Of a stretch of 64,000 bases of DNA, positions 42,818 through 49,946 are shown in pieces (position 1 is the stretch's first letter; each line of letters begins with the position of its first letter). The position numbers and the translations under genes were made by a program. The DNA comes from CAZFDT01 sp964518335 (GTDB lineage: Bacteria > Planctomycetota > Phycisphaerae > Phycisphaerales > Phycisphaeraceae): NCBI GenBank assembly GCA_964518335.1, contig CAZFDT010000006.1:48495-112494 (forward strand), written 5' to 3'. The notes under the pieces are model-generated. The model saw only the letters and a program-made list of their open reading frames with translations, searched no databases and was not told where the DNA came from.

Positions 42818-43938
42818 TGAAGATGACAACTGCAACTGAACTGAATCTCGACCGCTATCACCGCCAGATGCTCCTGCCGGGCATCGGTGAGGATGGCCAG
42901 CGCAACCTGCTGGGCAGCACCGCACTGGTCGTCGGGTGCGGCGCGCTGGGTACGGTGATCGCCAACATGCTCGCGCGGGCGGGCGTCGGGCATCTGGTGA
43001 TCGTGGACCGCGACTTCATCGAGTTGACCAACCTGCAGCGGCAGGTGCTGTTTGACGAGGACGACGTCGCCAACGCGATCCCCAAGGCCGAGGCCGCCAA
43101 GCAGAAGATCGCCAGGATCAACTCGCAGGTGCGCGTCACGGCAGTGGTCGATGACGTCAACCACAGCAACATCGAGCGATTAGCTTTAGAAACTTCCGGG
43201 GGGGCGGTGGACATCATCGTGGACGGCGTGGACAACTTCGAGACGCGCTATCTCGCCAATGACGTGGCGGTGAAGCACGGCATTCCGTACGTGTATGGCG
43301 GCGCGGTGGGCACGGTCGGCGCCGCCTACCCGATCCTCCCGCACACGCCCGGCGGCGACTCGCCCTGGGAGAAGGCGGGCAAGGCCACGCCCTGCCTGCG
43401 CTGCATTTTCGAGCAGGCCCCGCCCCCCGGCGTCAACCCCACGTGCGACACCGCCGGCGTGCTCGGCCCCGTCGTCTCCATCGTCAGCAACTTCCAGGTG
43501 GTCGAGACGCTCAAGATCCTCACCGGCAACTACGCTGCAGTGGCCCCCGCCATGCTCCACGTGGATGTGTGGACCAATGTGATCCGCCAGTTCAAGGTCG
43601 CCCGCGCTTATGACGTGGGCCAATGCGTCTGCTGCAAGCAGCGCCGATTCGAGTTCCTCGAAGGCAAGTTTGCCAGCGGCACGACCACGCTTTGCGGCCG
43701 CAACGCCGTGCAGATCACGCAGCCTCCCGGCAGCCAAAGGCTCCAGTTCGACGAGATCGCCGCTCGGCTGCGCGCCCACGGCAGCGTCAACGCCAGCAAG
43801 TTCATGCTCCGAGCCGACATCACCGACAACGGCCAGCCCTACGAGCTGACCCTGTTCACCGACGGCCGGGCCATCGTCAAGGGAACCAAGCTCCCCAATG
43901 TCGCCAAGAGCATCTACGCCAAGTATGTTGGAGCATGA
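42817..43938 (+). CDS. ThiF/MoeB-like E1 adenylyltransferase of the sulfur carrier
   Basis: E1-like enzyme of 373 residues. The ATP site starts with VVGCGALGTVIANMLARAGV (GCGALG, 40-45) and NLQRQVLFDEDD holds the arginine finger. Two CxxC-like pairs bind zinc (Cys193/Cys196 and Cys270/Cys273), and Cys210 in CDTAGVLGPV is the likely catalytic cysteine. The C-terminal 100 residues are specific to this group; there is no rhodanese domain. It should adenylate the diglycine end of the carrier at 42239 so that sulfur can be added. ATG overlaps the stop of the NIL gene, so the two are translationally coupled. Confidence 0.92.
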   Translation: MKMTTATELNLDRYHRQMLLPGIGEDGQRNLLGSTALVVGCGALGTVIANMLARAGVGHLVIVDRDFIELTNLQRQVLFDEDDVANAIPKAEAAKQKIARINSQVRVTAVVDDVNHSNIERLALETSGGAVDIIVDGVDNFETRYLANDVAVKHGIPYVYGGAVGTVGAAYPILPHTPGGDSPWEKAGKATPCLRCIFEQAPPPGVNPTCDTAGVLGPVVSIVSNFQVVETLKILTGNYAAVAPAMLHVDVWTNVIRQFKVARAYDVGQCVCCKQRRFEFLEGKFASGTTTLCGRNAVQITQPPGSQRLQFDEIAARLRAHGSVNASKFMLRADITDNGQPYELTLFTDGRAIVKGTKLPNVAKSIYAKYVGA

Positions 43939-43950
43939 CCAGGAGAGGCC

Positions 43951-44751
43951 ATGGGCACGGCTGAATCCACCGCGAGCAGATCCGCGCACCGGCACGATTG
44001 GCTGCTGGCGCTGGGTTGCCCTGAGCTGCCCGAGACGCTGGAGATCGACGGCGTCACCTGCACCCATGAACTCACATTCAAGCACGATTTCTTCGCGGCG
44101 ACGGGGGTGTACGTCATGAACGGCCGCAGGATCGTCGTCAAGTTCGGGCGCAGCGCGTCGTTGCTGGGAGTGTCCCTGGCATGGCTGGGTCGTTGGCTGA
44201 CGTTCCGCGAGGCCCGGCACTACCACCGATTGGCGGGTATCGAGGGCGTGCCGGCGTTCGTGGGCATGGCTCACTGCAACGCATTCGCGCACGACTTCAT
44301 CCCCGGCCGGCCGCTCACCGCCGACATGGACATGCCCGACGATTACTTTGCCCGTCTCGATGTGCTGCTCGACCAGGTCCACCAGCGCGACACCGCGTAC
44401 GTGGACCTCAACAAGCCCGAGAACATCCTGGTCGGCGACGACGGCAGGCCGTACCTCGTGGACTTTCAGATCAGCTACGCCCCCCTGGGCCGTTGGGACA
44501 TGCTGGGCTATGCCCTGTTGCGACTACTGCAGCGTTGCGATCGCTACCATCTGGCCAAGCAGGTGCAGCGATCCTGGCAGACGCACATGACCGACGCACA
44601 GCGGTGCCAGGTCGCCATGCCCCCGGTGTGGATTCGCGTTCACCGCCTGATCGCCCGGCCGATCATCCTCCTGCGCCGTCGCTTCCTCGTGTGGCTGGGC
44701 GTGCGCGACTCGATGCGAACCAACGCCGAAACCGGAACCCTCCACAACTGA
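43951..44751 (+). CDS. Protein-kinase-fold protein (RIO/lipopolysaccharide-kinase-like)
   Basis: Protein of 266 residues with a small kinase fold. A nucleotide-binding lysine is in RRIVVKFGRS, the catalytic loop is YVDLNKPENILVGDDG (Asp, Asn), and the metal-binding Asp is in YLVDFQIS in place of DFG. RIO and lipopolysaccharide kinases show this pattern. There is no transmembrane segment. It follows the E1 gene by 12 bases with AGGAG before its start, so it probably belongs to the same transcript. What it phosphorylates is unknown, and a kinase in a sulfur-assimilation operon is unexpected. Confidence 0.75.
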   Translation: MGTAESTASRSAHRHDWLLALGCPELPETLEIDGVTCTHELTFKHDFFAATGVYVMNGRRIVVKFGRSASLLGVSLAWLGRWLTFREARHYHRLAGIEGVPAFVGMAHCNAFAHDFIPGRPLTADMDMPDDYFARLDVLLDQVHQRDTAYVDLNKPENILVGDDGRPYLVDFQISYAPLGRWDMLGYALLRLLQRCDRYHLAKQVQRSWQTHMTDAQRCQVAMPPVWIRVHRLIARPIILLRRRFLVWLGVRDSMRTNAETGTLHN

Positions 44752-44784
44752 CGCCCACGCGCAGCCGCAACTCGGAAAGCCGCC

Positions 44785-45273
44785 ATGCACGTCATGATCC
44801 AATCCCTGCTCATGAGCTGGACCCGCAACGGCGACTACGCGCGCAAGCTTCTGGCCGACATCCCTGAGGATCGCATGACCCACCAGCCCGCCCCGGGCAT
44901 GAACCATCCGGCGTGGATCGTCGCTCACCTGTCGGGCTATCACGACACGCTGGTCAGTCTCATCCGTGGCCGGGCGTTCGATGATCCGAAGGGTCATCGC
45001 TTTGGCATGCAGAGCAAGCCCGAGGCCGAGCTGTCGGTGTATGGCACGAAGGCCGATCTGCTCGCCGAGTACGAGCGGGGCCACGCCGCCGTTGCAGATG
45101 CCCTCGCCGCCATGGACCCGGCGCGCCTCGAGGCCGACACGCCGCTGGAACGCTGGCGACCCGTCATGCCCAGGATCGGCCACGTACTGGCCTACGTCAT
45201 GCTCGTCCACCCTTCGACGCACCTGGGGCAACTGTCCGCCTGGCGCCGCCAGCAGGGCATGGCGTCGGTTTGA
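44785..45273 (+). CDS. DinB-like protein
   Basis: Four-helix-bundle protein of 162 residues of the DinB/YfiT family. The metal-binding His pattern is suggested by WIVAHLSGYHD and HPSTHLGQLSAWR at the C-terminus. Members are often thiol-dependent transferases (bacillithiol/mycothiol) or of unknown function. The operon place, between the kinase-like protein and a cysteine desulfurase, makes a thiol-related role reasonable but unproven. Only 33 bases separate it from the kinase gene. Confidence 0.8.
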   Translation: MHVMIQSLLMSWTRNGDYARKLLADIPEDRMTHQPAPGMNHPAWIVAHLSGYHDTLVSLIRGRAFDDPKGHRFGMQSKPEAELSVYGTKADLLAEYERGHAAVADALAAMDPARLEADTPLERWRPVMPRIGHVLAYVMLVHPSTHLGQLSAWRRQQGMASV

Positions 45274-45342
45274 AACTGCCGAACGAGGCATGCCGGATGT
45301 CAAACAGCACAGGCAAATCGGCGAACGGATCATTCGGCAGTT
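45274..45342 (+). other. Inverted repeat ahead of the cysteine desulfurase
   Basis: AACTGCCGAA (45274-45283) pairs perfectly with TTCGGCAGTT (45333-45342) across 49 bases that hold an inner GGCATGCC palindrome. It fills most of the gap between the DinB and desulfurase genes. Without a T tract it is not an obvious terminator; it could be a processing or regulatory structure. Confidence 0.35.
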
Positions 45343-45369
45343 CGCATTCGACACGTGGCATTGAACACC

Positions 45370-46590
45370 ATGATTTACTTCGATAACGCGGCAACATCGT
45401 TTCCCAAGGCCCCCGGCGTCGGCGACGCGATGGGGCGGTTCCTCGCCGAGGACGCGGCCAACCCGGGGCGCGCCGGACATCGCATGGCGGTCGCTGCCGA
45501 ACGCATGCTCGACGACGTGCGCCTCAAGCTCACGCGTTTCTTTGATGGCGAGGACCATCATCGCATGGTCTTCGCCATGAATGGAACCGATGCGCTCAAC
45601 ATGGCGATCAAGGGCGTGCTGTCCAACGACGCGGCCGTCGAGCATGTGATCACCACGGTGCTGGAGCACAATTCGGTGAGCCGCCCGCTGCAGGCGATGC
45701 TGGCTAATCGGCAGATCGAGCTGACGCGCGTGACGTGCGATGATCAGGGCTTTGTCGATCCACAGGCGATAGCCGACGCGGTGCGGCCCAACACGCGGCT
45801 GATCGTCATGACGCACGCCAGCAACGTGCTGGGCACGATTCAGAACGCCGAGGCGGTGGGGCGGGTCGCGCGGGACAAAGGCGTGCTGTTTTGCCTCGAC
45901 GCAGCGCAGACGGCAGGTGTGGTGCCGATCTCGATCCGCAAGATGAATGTGGATCTGCTGGCGTTTCCCGGTCACAAGTCGCTGCTGGGGCCGACGGGCA
46001 CGGGGGGGTTGTACGTGGGCCCTCGGTGTCCCGAGCCCGCCGAGGCCGTCGCCGCCACACATGAGGCCGGCGGCATGGACAACGTCGTGATGCGCCGCGC
46101 TCGTCTGCGCCCGTGGCGCGAAGGCGGCACCGGTGGCGACTCGTCCACACCCACGCAGCCGGCGCTCTATCCCTATTATCTCGAAGGCGGCACACCCAAC
46201 ACCGTCGGTATCGCCGGCCTCGGCGCCGGGCTCGACTACGTCATCGCCCAAGACCCCGCCAAGACGCTCGCTCACGAGCAGGCCATGGTCCAGACCATCA
46301 TCGACCGCTTCGGCGACGACCCGCGCTTCACTATCTATGGCACGCGCGACGCCCGCCGCCGTGTCGGCACGCTCAGTCTCAACATCAGCGGCTACGAAGC
46401 CCCCGATGCCGGGTCCATCCTCGACGACAGCTTCGACATCGCCGTCCGCCCCGGCCTGCACTGCGCCCCCTACATCCACCGCAAACTCGGCACGTTCCCC
46501 GGCGGCGCCGTCCGCATCAGTCCCGGCCCGTTCAACACCGACGACCAACTGGCCACCCTCCTCGATGCCCTCGATCAAATCGCCGGGTGA
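45370..46590 (+). CDS. Cysteine desulfurase family protein (class V aminotransferase)
   Basis: PLP enzyme of 406 residues of the group close to TIGR01977. It begins MIYFDNAATSFPKAPGVGDA; the PLP lysine is Lys203 (LLAFPGHKSLLGPTGTGG) and the sulfur-carrying cysteine is in RPGLHCAPYIHRK near 362. Enzymes of this type turn cysteine into alanine and leave a persulfide, which can feed ThiF/MoeB and their carrier. It is the last gene of the sulfur-locus run, and an attenuator-controlled aroF follows. An in-frame GTG start at 45355 is possible but adds four residues unlike the family. Confidence 0.88.
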   Translation: MIYFDNAATSFPKAPGVGDAMGRFLAEDAANPGRAGHRMAVAAERMLDDVRLKLTRFFDGEDHHRMVFAMNGTDALNMAIKGVLSNDAAVEHVITTVLEHNSVSRPLQAMLANRQIELTRVTCDDQGFVDPQAIADAVRPNTRLIVMTHASNVLGTIQNAEAVGRVARDKGVLFCLDAAQTAGVVPISIRKMNVDLLAFPGHKSLLGPTGTGGLYVGPRCPEPAEAVAATHEAGGMDNVVMRRARLRPWREGGTGGDSSTPTQPALYPYYLEGGTPNTVGIAGLGAGLDYVIAQDPAKTLAHEQAMVQTIIDRFGDDPRFTIYGTRDARRRVGTLSLNISGYEAPDAGSILDDSFDIAVRPGLHCAPYIHRKLGTFPGGAVRISPGPFNTDDQLATLLDALDQIAG

Positions 46591-46593
46591 AAC

Positions 46594-46622
46594 TTGACAT
46601 ACCCGCCACACCTCGCCATACT
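46594..46622 (+). promoter_or_regulatory. Promoter of the aroF leader
   Basis: TTGACA (46594-46599), a 17-base spacer and CATACT (46617-46622). Transcription should start about 46628-46630, which is the position of the leader ATG, so the leader mRNA may begin with the start codon itself. Confidence 0.65.
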
Positions 46623-46629
46623 TCCGCCT

Positions 46630-46707
46630 ATGTCCACCCATGGCCGCTTTTACTTTTTTGGGTACTTCTGGTTTACCCGGCCCCACGCCGCGGCGGTCAG
46701 GTCATAA
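46630..46707 (+). CDS. Aromatic-rich leader peptide of the aroF attenuator
   Basis: A 25-codon ORF that reads FYFFGYFWF at residues 7-15: eight of nine residues are Phe, Tyr or Trp (five F, two Y, one W). It ends at TAA 46705-46707, 30 bases before the terminator stem. This is the classic layout of a leader peptide that senses charged aromatic tRNAs. A predicted promoter places the transcript start at or next to the ATG, so it may be translated as a leaderless mRNA; no ribosome binding site is seen. Confidence 0.85.
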   Translation: MSTHGRFYFFGYFWFTRPHAAAVRS

Positions 46708-46736
46708 GTCTGGAACACCAACCCACGACACCATGA

Positions 46737-46765
46737 CCCCGACGCGGCAGGCGTCGGGGTTTTTT
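46737..46765 (+). terminator. Attenuator terminator ahead of aroF
   Basis: CCCCGACGC (46737-46745) pairs perfectly with GCGTCGGGG (46751-46759) around GGCAG, then six T (46760-46765). An alternative pairing of GGTCAT (46700-46705) with ATGACC (46733-46738) would take the first bases of the terminator arm and could act as antiterminator when a ribosome stalls on the aromatic codons. Confidence 0.85.
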
Positions 46766-46784
46766 ATTCAGGAAGGATCTTTCC

Positions 46785-47801
46785 ATGATCGTCGTCATGC
46801 GTCCGGACGCCTCCAAAGACCAGGTTTCCCACGTCCAACAGCTCATCAGGGAAATGGGCCTCAAGGATCATCCGATCGTCGGCACCGAGCTGACCGTCGT
46901 GGCGGTGATCGGCGAGGACCGCAAGAAGGACCCCGGCGTGTTCGAACAGCTACCGGGCGTCGATCGTGTAATGCGCGTGCTGGCGCCGTACAAGATGGCG
47001 GCGCGGGAGATGAAGAAAGAGCGCACGGCGGTCAAGGTGGGCACGTCGTGCGTGGTCGGGGGCAAGCAGGTCGCGGTGATGGCCGGGCCTTGCAGCGTGG
47101 AGAGCGAGAAGCAGATCATCGAAGCGGCGAAGCTGGTGAAGGCGGCCGGAGCGCACGCCCTGCGTGGCGGGGCGTTCAAGCCGCGCACCAATCCCTACAG
47201 CTTCCAGGGCCTGGGCGAGTCGGGCCTGAAGCTGTTGGCCAAGGCGCGGGCGGAAACCGGCCTGGCCGTCGTCACCGAGGTGGTCACGCCCAGCGAGGTC
47301 GATCTCGTCGCCGAGTACGCCGACTGCCTGCAGATCGGCACGCGCAACGCACAGAACTTCAAGTTGCTGGAGACCTGCGGCAAGGCCGGCAAGCCCGTGC
47401 TCTACAAACGCGGCATGTCGATGACGATCGACGAGTTCCTGCAGGCTGCCGAGTACATCCTGGCCGCGGGCAACCCCAACGTCATCCTCTGCGAGCGAGG
47501 CATCCGCACGTTCGAGGACCACACGCGCAATACGCTGAGCCTGTCGGCGGTGCCCGAACTGCACTTCCGCAGCCACCTGCCGGTGGTGATCGATCCGTCG
47601 CAGGGCACGGGTCATGCGCGGCTCGTGCCGGACATGTGCAAGGCGTCGGTGGCGTGCGGCGCCGACGGGCTCATCATCGAGATGCACCCCGATCCCGAGC
47701 ACGCCATGACCGACGGCGCCCAGTCGATCACGCCGCAGACGCTCGACGAGCTGATGAAGAGCCTGGCGCGGGTCGCTGCTGCAGTGGACCGAAGCGTGTG
47801 A
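46785..47801 (+). CDS. aroF: 3-deoxy-7-phosphoheptulonate (DAHP) synthase, class I-beta
   Basis: First enzyme of the shikimate pathway: joins phosphoenolpyruvate and erythrose 4-phosphate. The protein has 338 residues. Residues 1-68 form the ferredoxin-like regulatory domain of the I-beta group (VSHVQQLIREMGLKDHPIVG), followed by the catalytic barrel with VAVMAGPCSVESEKQIIEAA, GGAFKPRTNPYSFQG, QIGTRNAQN, KPVLYKRGM and LPVVIDPSQGTGH, which bind substrate and metal. The regulatory domain makes feedback inhibition by aromatic amino acids likely, and the attenuator upstream adds control of transcription. The start has AGGAAGG at 8 bases. Confidence 0.95.
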   Translation: MIVVMRPDASKDQVSHVQQLIREMGLKDHPIVGTELTVVAVIGEDRKKDPGVFEQLPGVDRVMRVLAPYKMAAREMKKERTAVKVGTSCVVGGKQVAVMAGPCSVESEKQIIEAAKLVKAAGAHALRGGAFKPRTNPYSFQGLGESGLKLLAKARAETGLAVVTEVVTPSEVDLVAEYADCLQIGTRNAQNFKLLETCGKAGKPVLYKRGMSMTIDEFLQAAEYILAAGNPNVILCERGIRTFEDHTRNTLSLSAVPELHFRSHLPVVIDPSQGTGHARLVPDMCKASVACGADGLIIEMHPDPEHAMTDGAQSITPQTLDELMKSLARVAAAVDRSV

Positions 47802-47816
47802 GGGTATGATGCCCGC

Positions 47817-48797
47817 ATGTTGAAGAGAACCCTGGGCAGTTCGGCACTGGAGGCGTCGGTCGTGGGATTCGGCGCGTGGGCGGCGGGCGGCTGGATGTGG
47901 GGCGGCGCCGATGCGGACGAAGCGGTGCGCGCCATACACGCGGCGATCGATGCGGGGGTGAATCTGATCGACACGGCGCCGGTGTACGGGTTCGGTCGCA
48001 GCGAGGAGATCGTCGGCCGTGCGATCGCAGGCCGGCGCGACCGGGTGATCCTTGCCACCAAGTGCGGGCTGATCTGGGATCGGGCCGAGGGCGAGTTCCA
48101 CTTCGAGAACGAGAAGAAGGTGTACAAGCACACCGCGCCCGACTCGATCCGAAGCGAGGTCGAGACGAGCTTGCGCCGGCTGGGCGTGGAGACGATCGAT
48201 GTGCTGCAGACGCACTGGCAGACGCCGACGACGCCGATCGAGGACACGATGGCGACGTTGCTGGACCTCAAGCGGCAGGGCAAGATTCGCGCGATCGGAG
48301 TGAGCAACGCCAGCGTCGAGCAGATCGAGCGCTACCGCGCGCTGGGACCGGTGGACGTGGACCAGGAAAGCTTCAGCATGATCGATCGGCGGATGGTGCG
48401 GTCGGGCCAGCTCGAACACTGCCGGCTGCACGACATCGCTGTGTTCGCCTACTCGCCGATGTCGCGTGGGCTGCTTACGGGCAAGATCGGCCCGAACCAC
48501 ACGTTCAAGCCCGGCGACCACCGGGCCGAGCAACCGGCGTTCAGCGTGAATAACCGCAGACGGGTGCAGGCGATGCTCGATGCGATCCGTCCGATCGCCG
48601 ACGCGCACGGGGCGACGCTGGGGCAGTTGGCGATTGCGTGGGCGATTGCGCAGCCGGGCCTGACACACGCCCTGGTCGGCGCGCGCGACGCGCGGCAGGC
48701 GACCGAGAACGCCGCGACGGCGAACATCGCGCTCAGCGCGGATGATCTGGCCCACATCGACGCGGCCATCGATGCTTACGCGCGCACCTCGACCTGA
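47817..48797 (+). CDS. Aldo/keto reductase
   Basis: NADPH-dependent oxidoreductase of 326 residues with the (alpha/beta)8 barrel. The catalytic tetrad is visible as Asp52 and Tyr57 (LIDTAPVYGFG), Lys82 (ILATKCG) and the His in DVLQTHW. The cofactor region near the C-terminus is LVGARDARQATENAA. The gene starts 15 bases after aroF without an overlap. The substrate is unknown; members reduce a wide range of carbonyls, and this one resembles YajO/YghZ-like enzymes more than the shikimate enzymes upstream. Confidence 0.88.
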   Translation: MLKRTLGSSALEASVVGFGAWAAGGWMWGGADADEAVRAIHAAIDAGVNLIDTAPVYGFGRSEEIVGRAIAGRRDRVILATKCGLIWDRAEGEFHFENEKKVYKHTAPDSIRSEVETSLRRLGVETIDVLQTHWQTPTTPIEDTMATLLDLKRQGKIRAIGVSNASVEQIERYRALGPVDVDQESFSMIDRRMVRSGQLEHCRLHDIAVFAYSPMSRGLLTGKIGPNHTFKPGDHRAEQPAFSVNNRRRVQAMLDAIRPIADAHGATLGQLAIAWAIAQPGLTHALVGARDARQATENAATANIALSADDLAHIDAAIDAYARTST

Positions 48798-48815
48798 CCC
48801 CGCAGGAGCCTGACG

Positions 48816-49946
48816 ATGACCGAGGAGATCCAGCGCATCACGGTCGGTGAGTTCGACGAGCTGATCGCGTTTCTCGACGCGGCGTTCGGGCACGAGACGC
48901 CGGATCGCTCGTTCGTGCATCTGCTGCCTGGGCTGTATCGTCGCCAGGAGGTCAACTGCAATCACAACTATGCCATCCGCGTCGATGGGCGACTGGCGTC
49001 GGTCGTGGGCTTGTTCCCGATCGAGTGGCGCGTGGGCGACTCGGTGTTGCGCGTCGCGGGCGTCGGAGGCGTGTCGGTGGGCCACGACTTTCGCCGCACC
49101 GGCCTGATGACGCAGCTCATGGCGCACGTGCGCGGCGAGATTGCGGCGCAGGGCTATCACCTGTCGTACCTGGGCGGGCAGCGGCAGCGTTACCGTTACT
49201 TCGGCTGGGAGATGGCGGGCGTGACGGTCATCGCCGACGTGGAGCATCGCAACATCAGGCATGCGTTCGGAAACGCGCCGGCGGCGGTGACGCTCGACAA
49301 GCAGCCCGACGCGGCGGCGCTGGCGGCGCTGCACGACGCGCAAGCCAGTAGCTGCCGGCGCGGCGATTTCGGCGCGGTGCTGCGGCACTGGTTCTGCCGG
49401 CCGATCGCGGCCCGCGATGCATCGGGACGCGTGGTGGGCTACGCCGTGGTCAATGCCGAACGCAAGCGCGTTCACGAACTGGTGGCGGTCGATGGCGACA
49501 CTGGCGTGCAGATCGTGCGAGCGCTGCTGTCCGGCGGCGAGCCGTGGTCGGTGAGCGTCGCGCTGCAAGCGACGCAGGTGGAGCTGATCCGCGCTATCAG
49601 CGAATTGGCCGAGCGGGTGCGGATCGAGCACAGCGGCAACTGGCAGGTGTTCGACTGGCCGGCGACGGTGGGGGCGCTGATGCGGGCGCGGCATGCGTCG
49701 TCGCCGCTGGCGCCGGGCGAGGTGGCGCTGGGAGCCGACGGTCGGGCGTTTCGCATGGTGGTGGATGGCGACGGCCCGCGTTGCGAGCCGTTTTCGGGTC
49801 GTGCTGCAGTTGAACTGGACGGGACGGCGATGACGCGGCTGCTGCTGGGGCCGCTGCCGCCGGCGGCGGTGGTGGCCGACGCCCCGGCGCCGCTCAGTGC
49901 GTGGTGCCCGCTGCCTCTGGGTTTTTCAACGCAGGACCACGTGTAG
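48816..49946 (+). CDS. GNAT family N-acetyltransferase (Eis-like length)
   Basis: Acetyltransferase of 376 residues. The acetyl-CoA signature lies in GGVSVGHDFRRTGLMTQLMA (RxxG/A) of the first GNAT domain, and the long second half (from about 160) fits the second GNAT-like and sterol-carrier-like domains of Eis/YitI relatives. It starts 18 bases after the aldo/keto reductase with AGGAG upstream. The last 53 bases overlap the end of the XylR-like gene on the other strand. Target molecule unknown; aminoglycoside activity is not implied. Confidence 0.82.
   Translation: MTEEIQRITVGEFDELIAFLDAAFGHETPDRSFVHLLPGLYRRQEVNCNHNYAIRVDGRLASVVGLFPIEWRVGDSVLRVAGVGGVSVGHDFRRTGLMTQLMAHVRGEIAAQGYHLSYLGGQRQRYRYFGWEMAGVTVIADVEHRNIRHAFGNAPAAVTLDKQPDAAALAALHDAQASSCRRGDFGAVLRHWFCRPIAARDASGRVVGYAVVNAERKRVHELVAVDGDTGVQIVRALLSGGEPWSVSVALQATQVELIRAISELAERVRIEHSGNWQVFDWPATVGALMRARHASSPLAPGEVALGADGRAFRMVVDGDGPRCEPFSGRAAVELDGTAMTRLLLGPLPPAAVVADAPAPLSAWCPLPLGFSTQDHV

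Noticed and set aside
44524..46686. Minus-strand ORF of 720 codons opposite the DinB and desulfurase genes
   Set aside because: It spans two recognisable plus-strand genes and the attenuator region; composition is that of an antisense frame.
46950..49694. Minus-strand ORF of 914 codons
   Set aside because: Runs antisense through aroF, the aldo/keto reductase and the acetyltransferase; Arg/His/Pro-rich and without domain signature.
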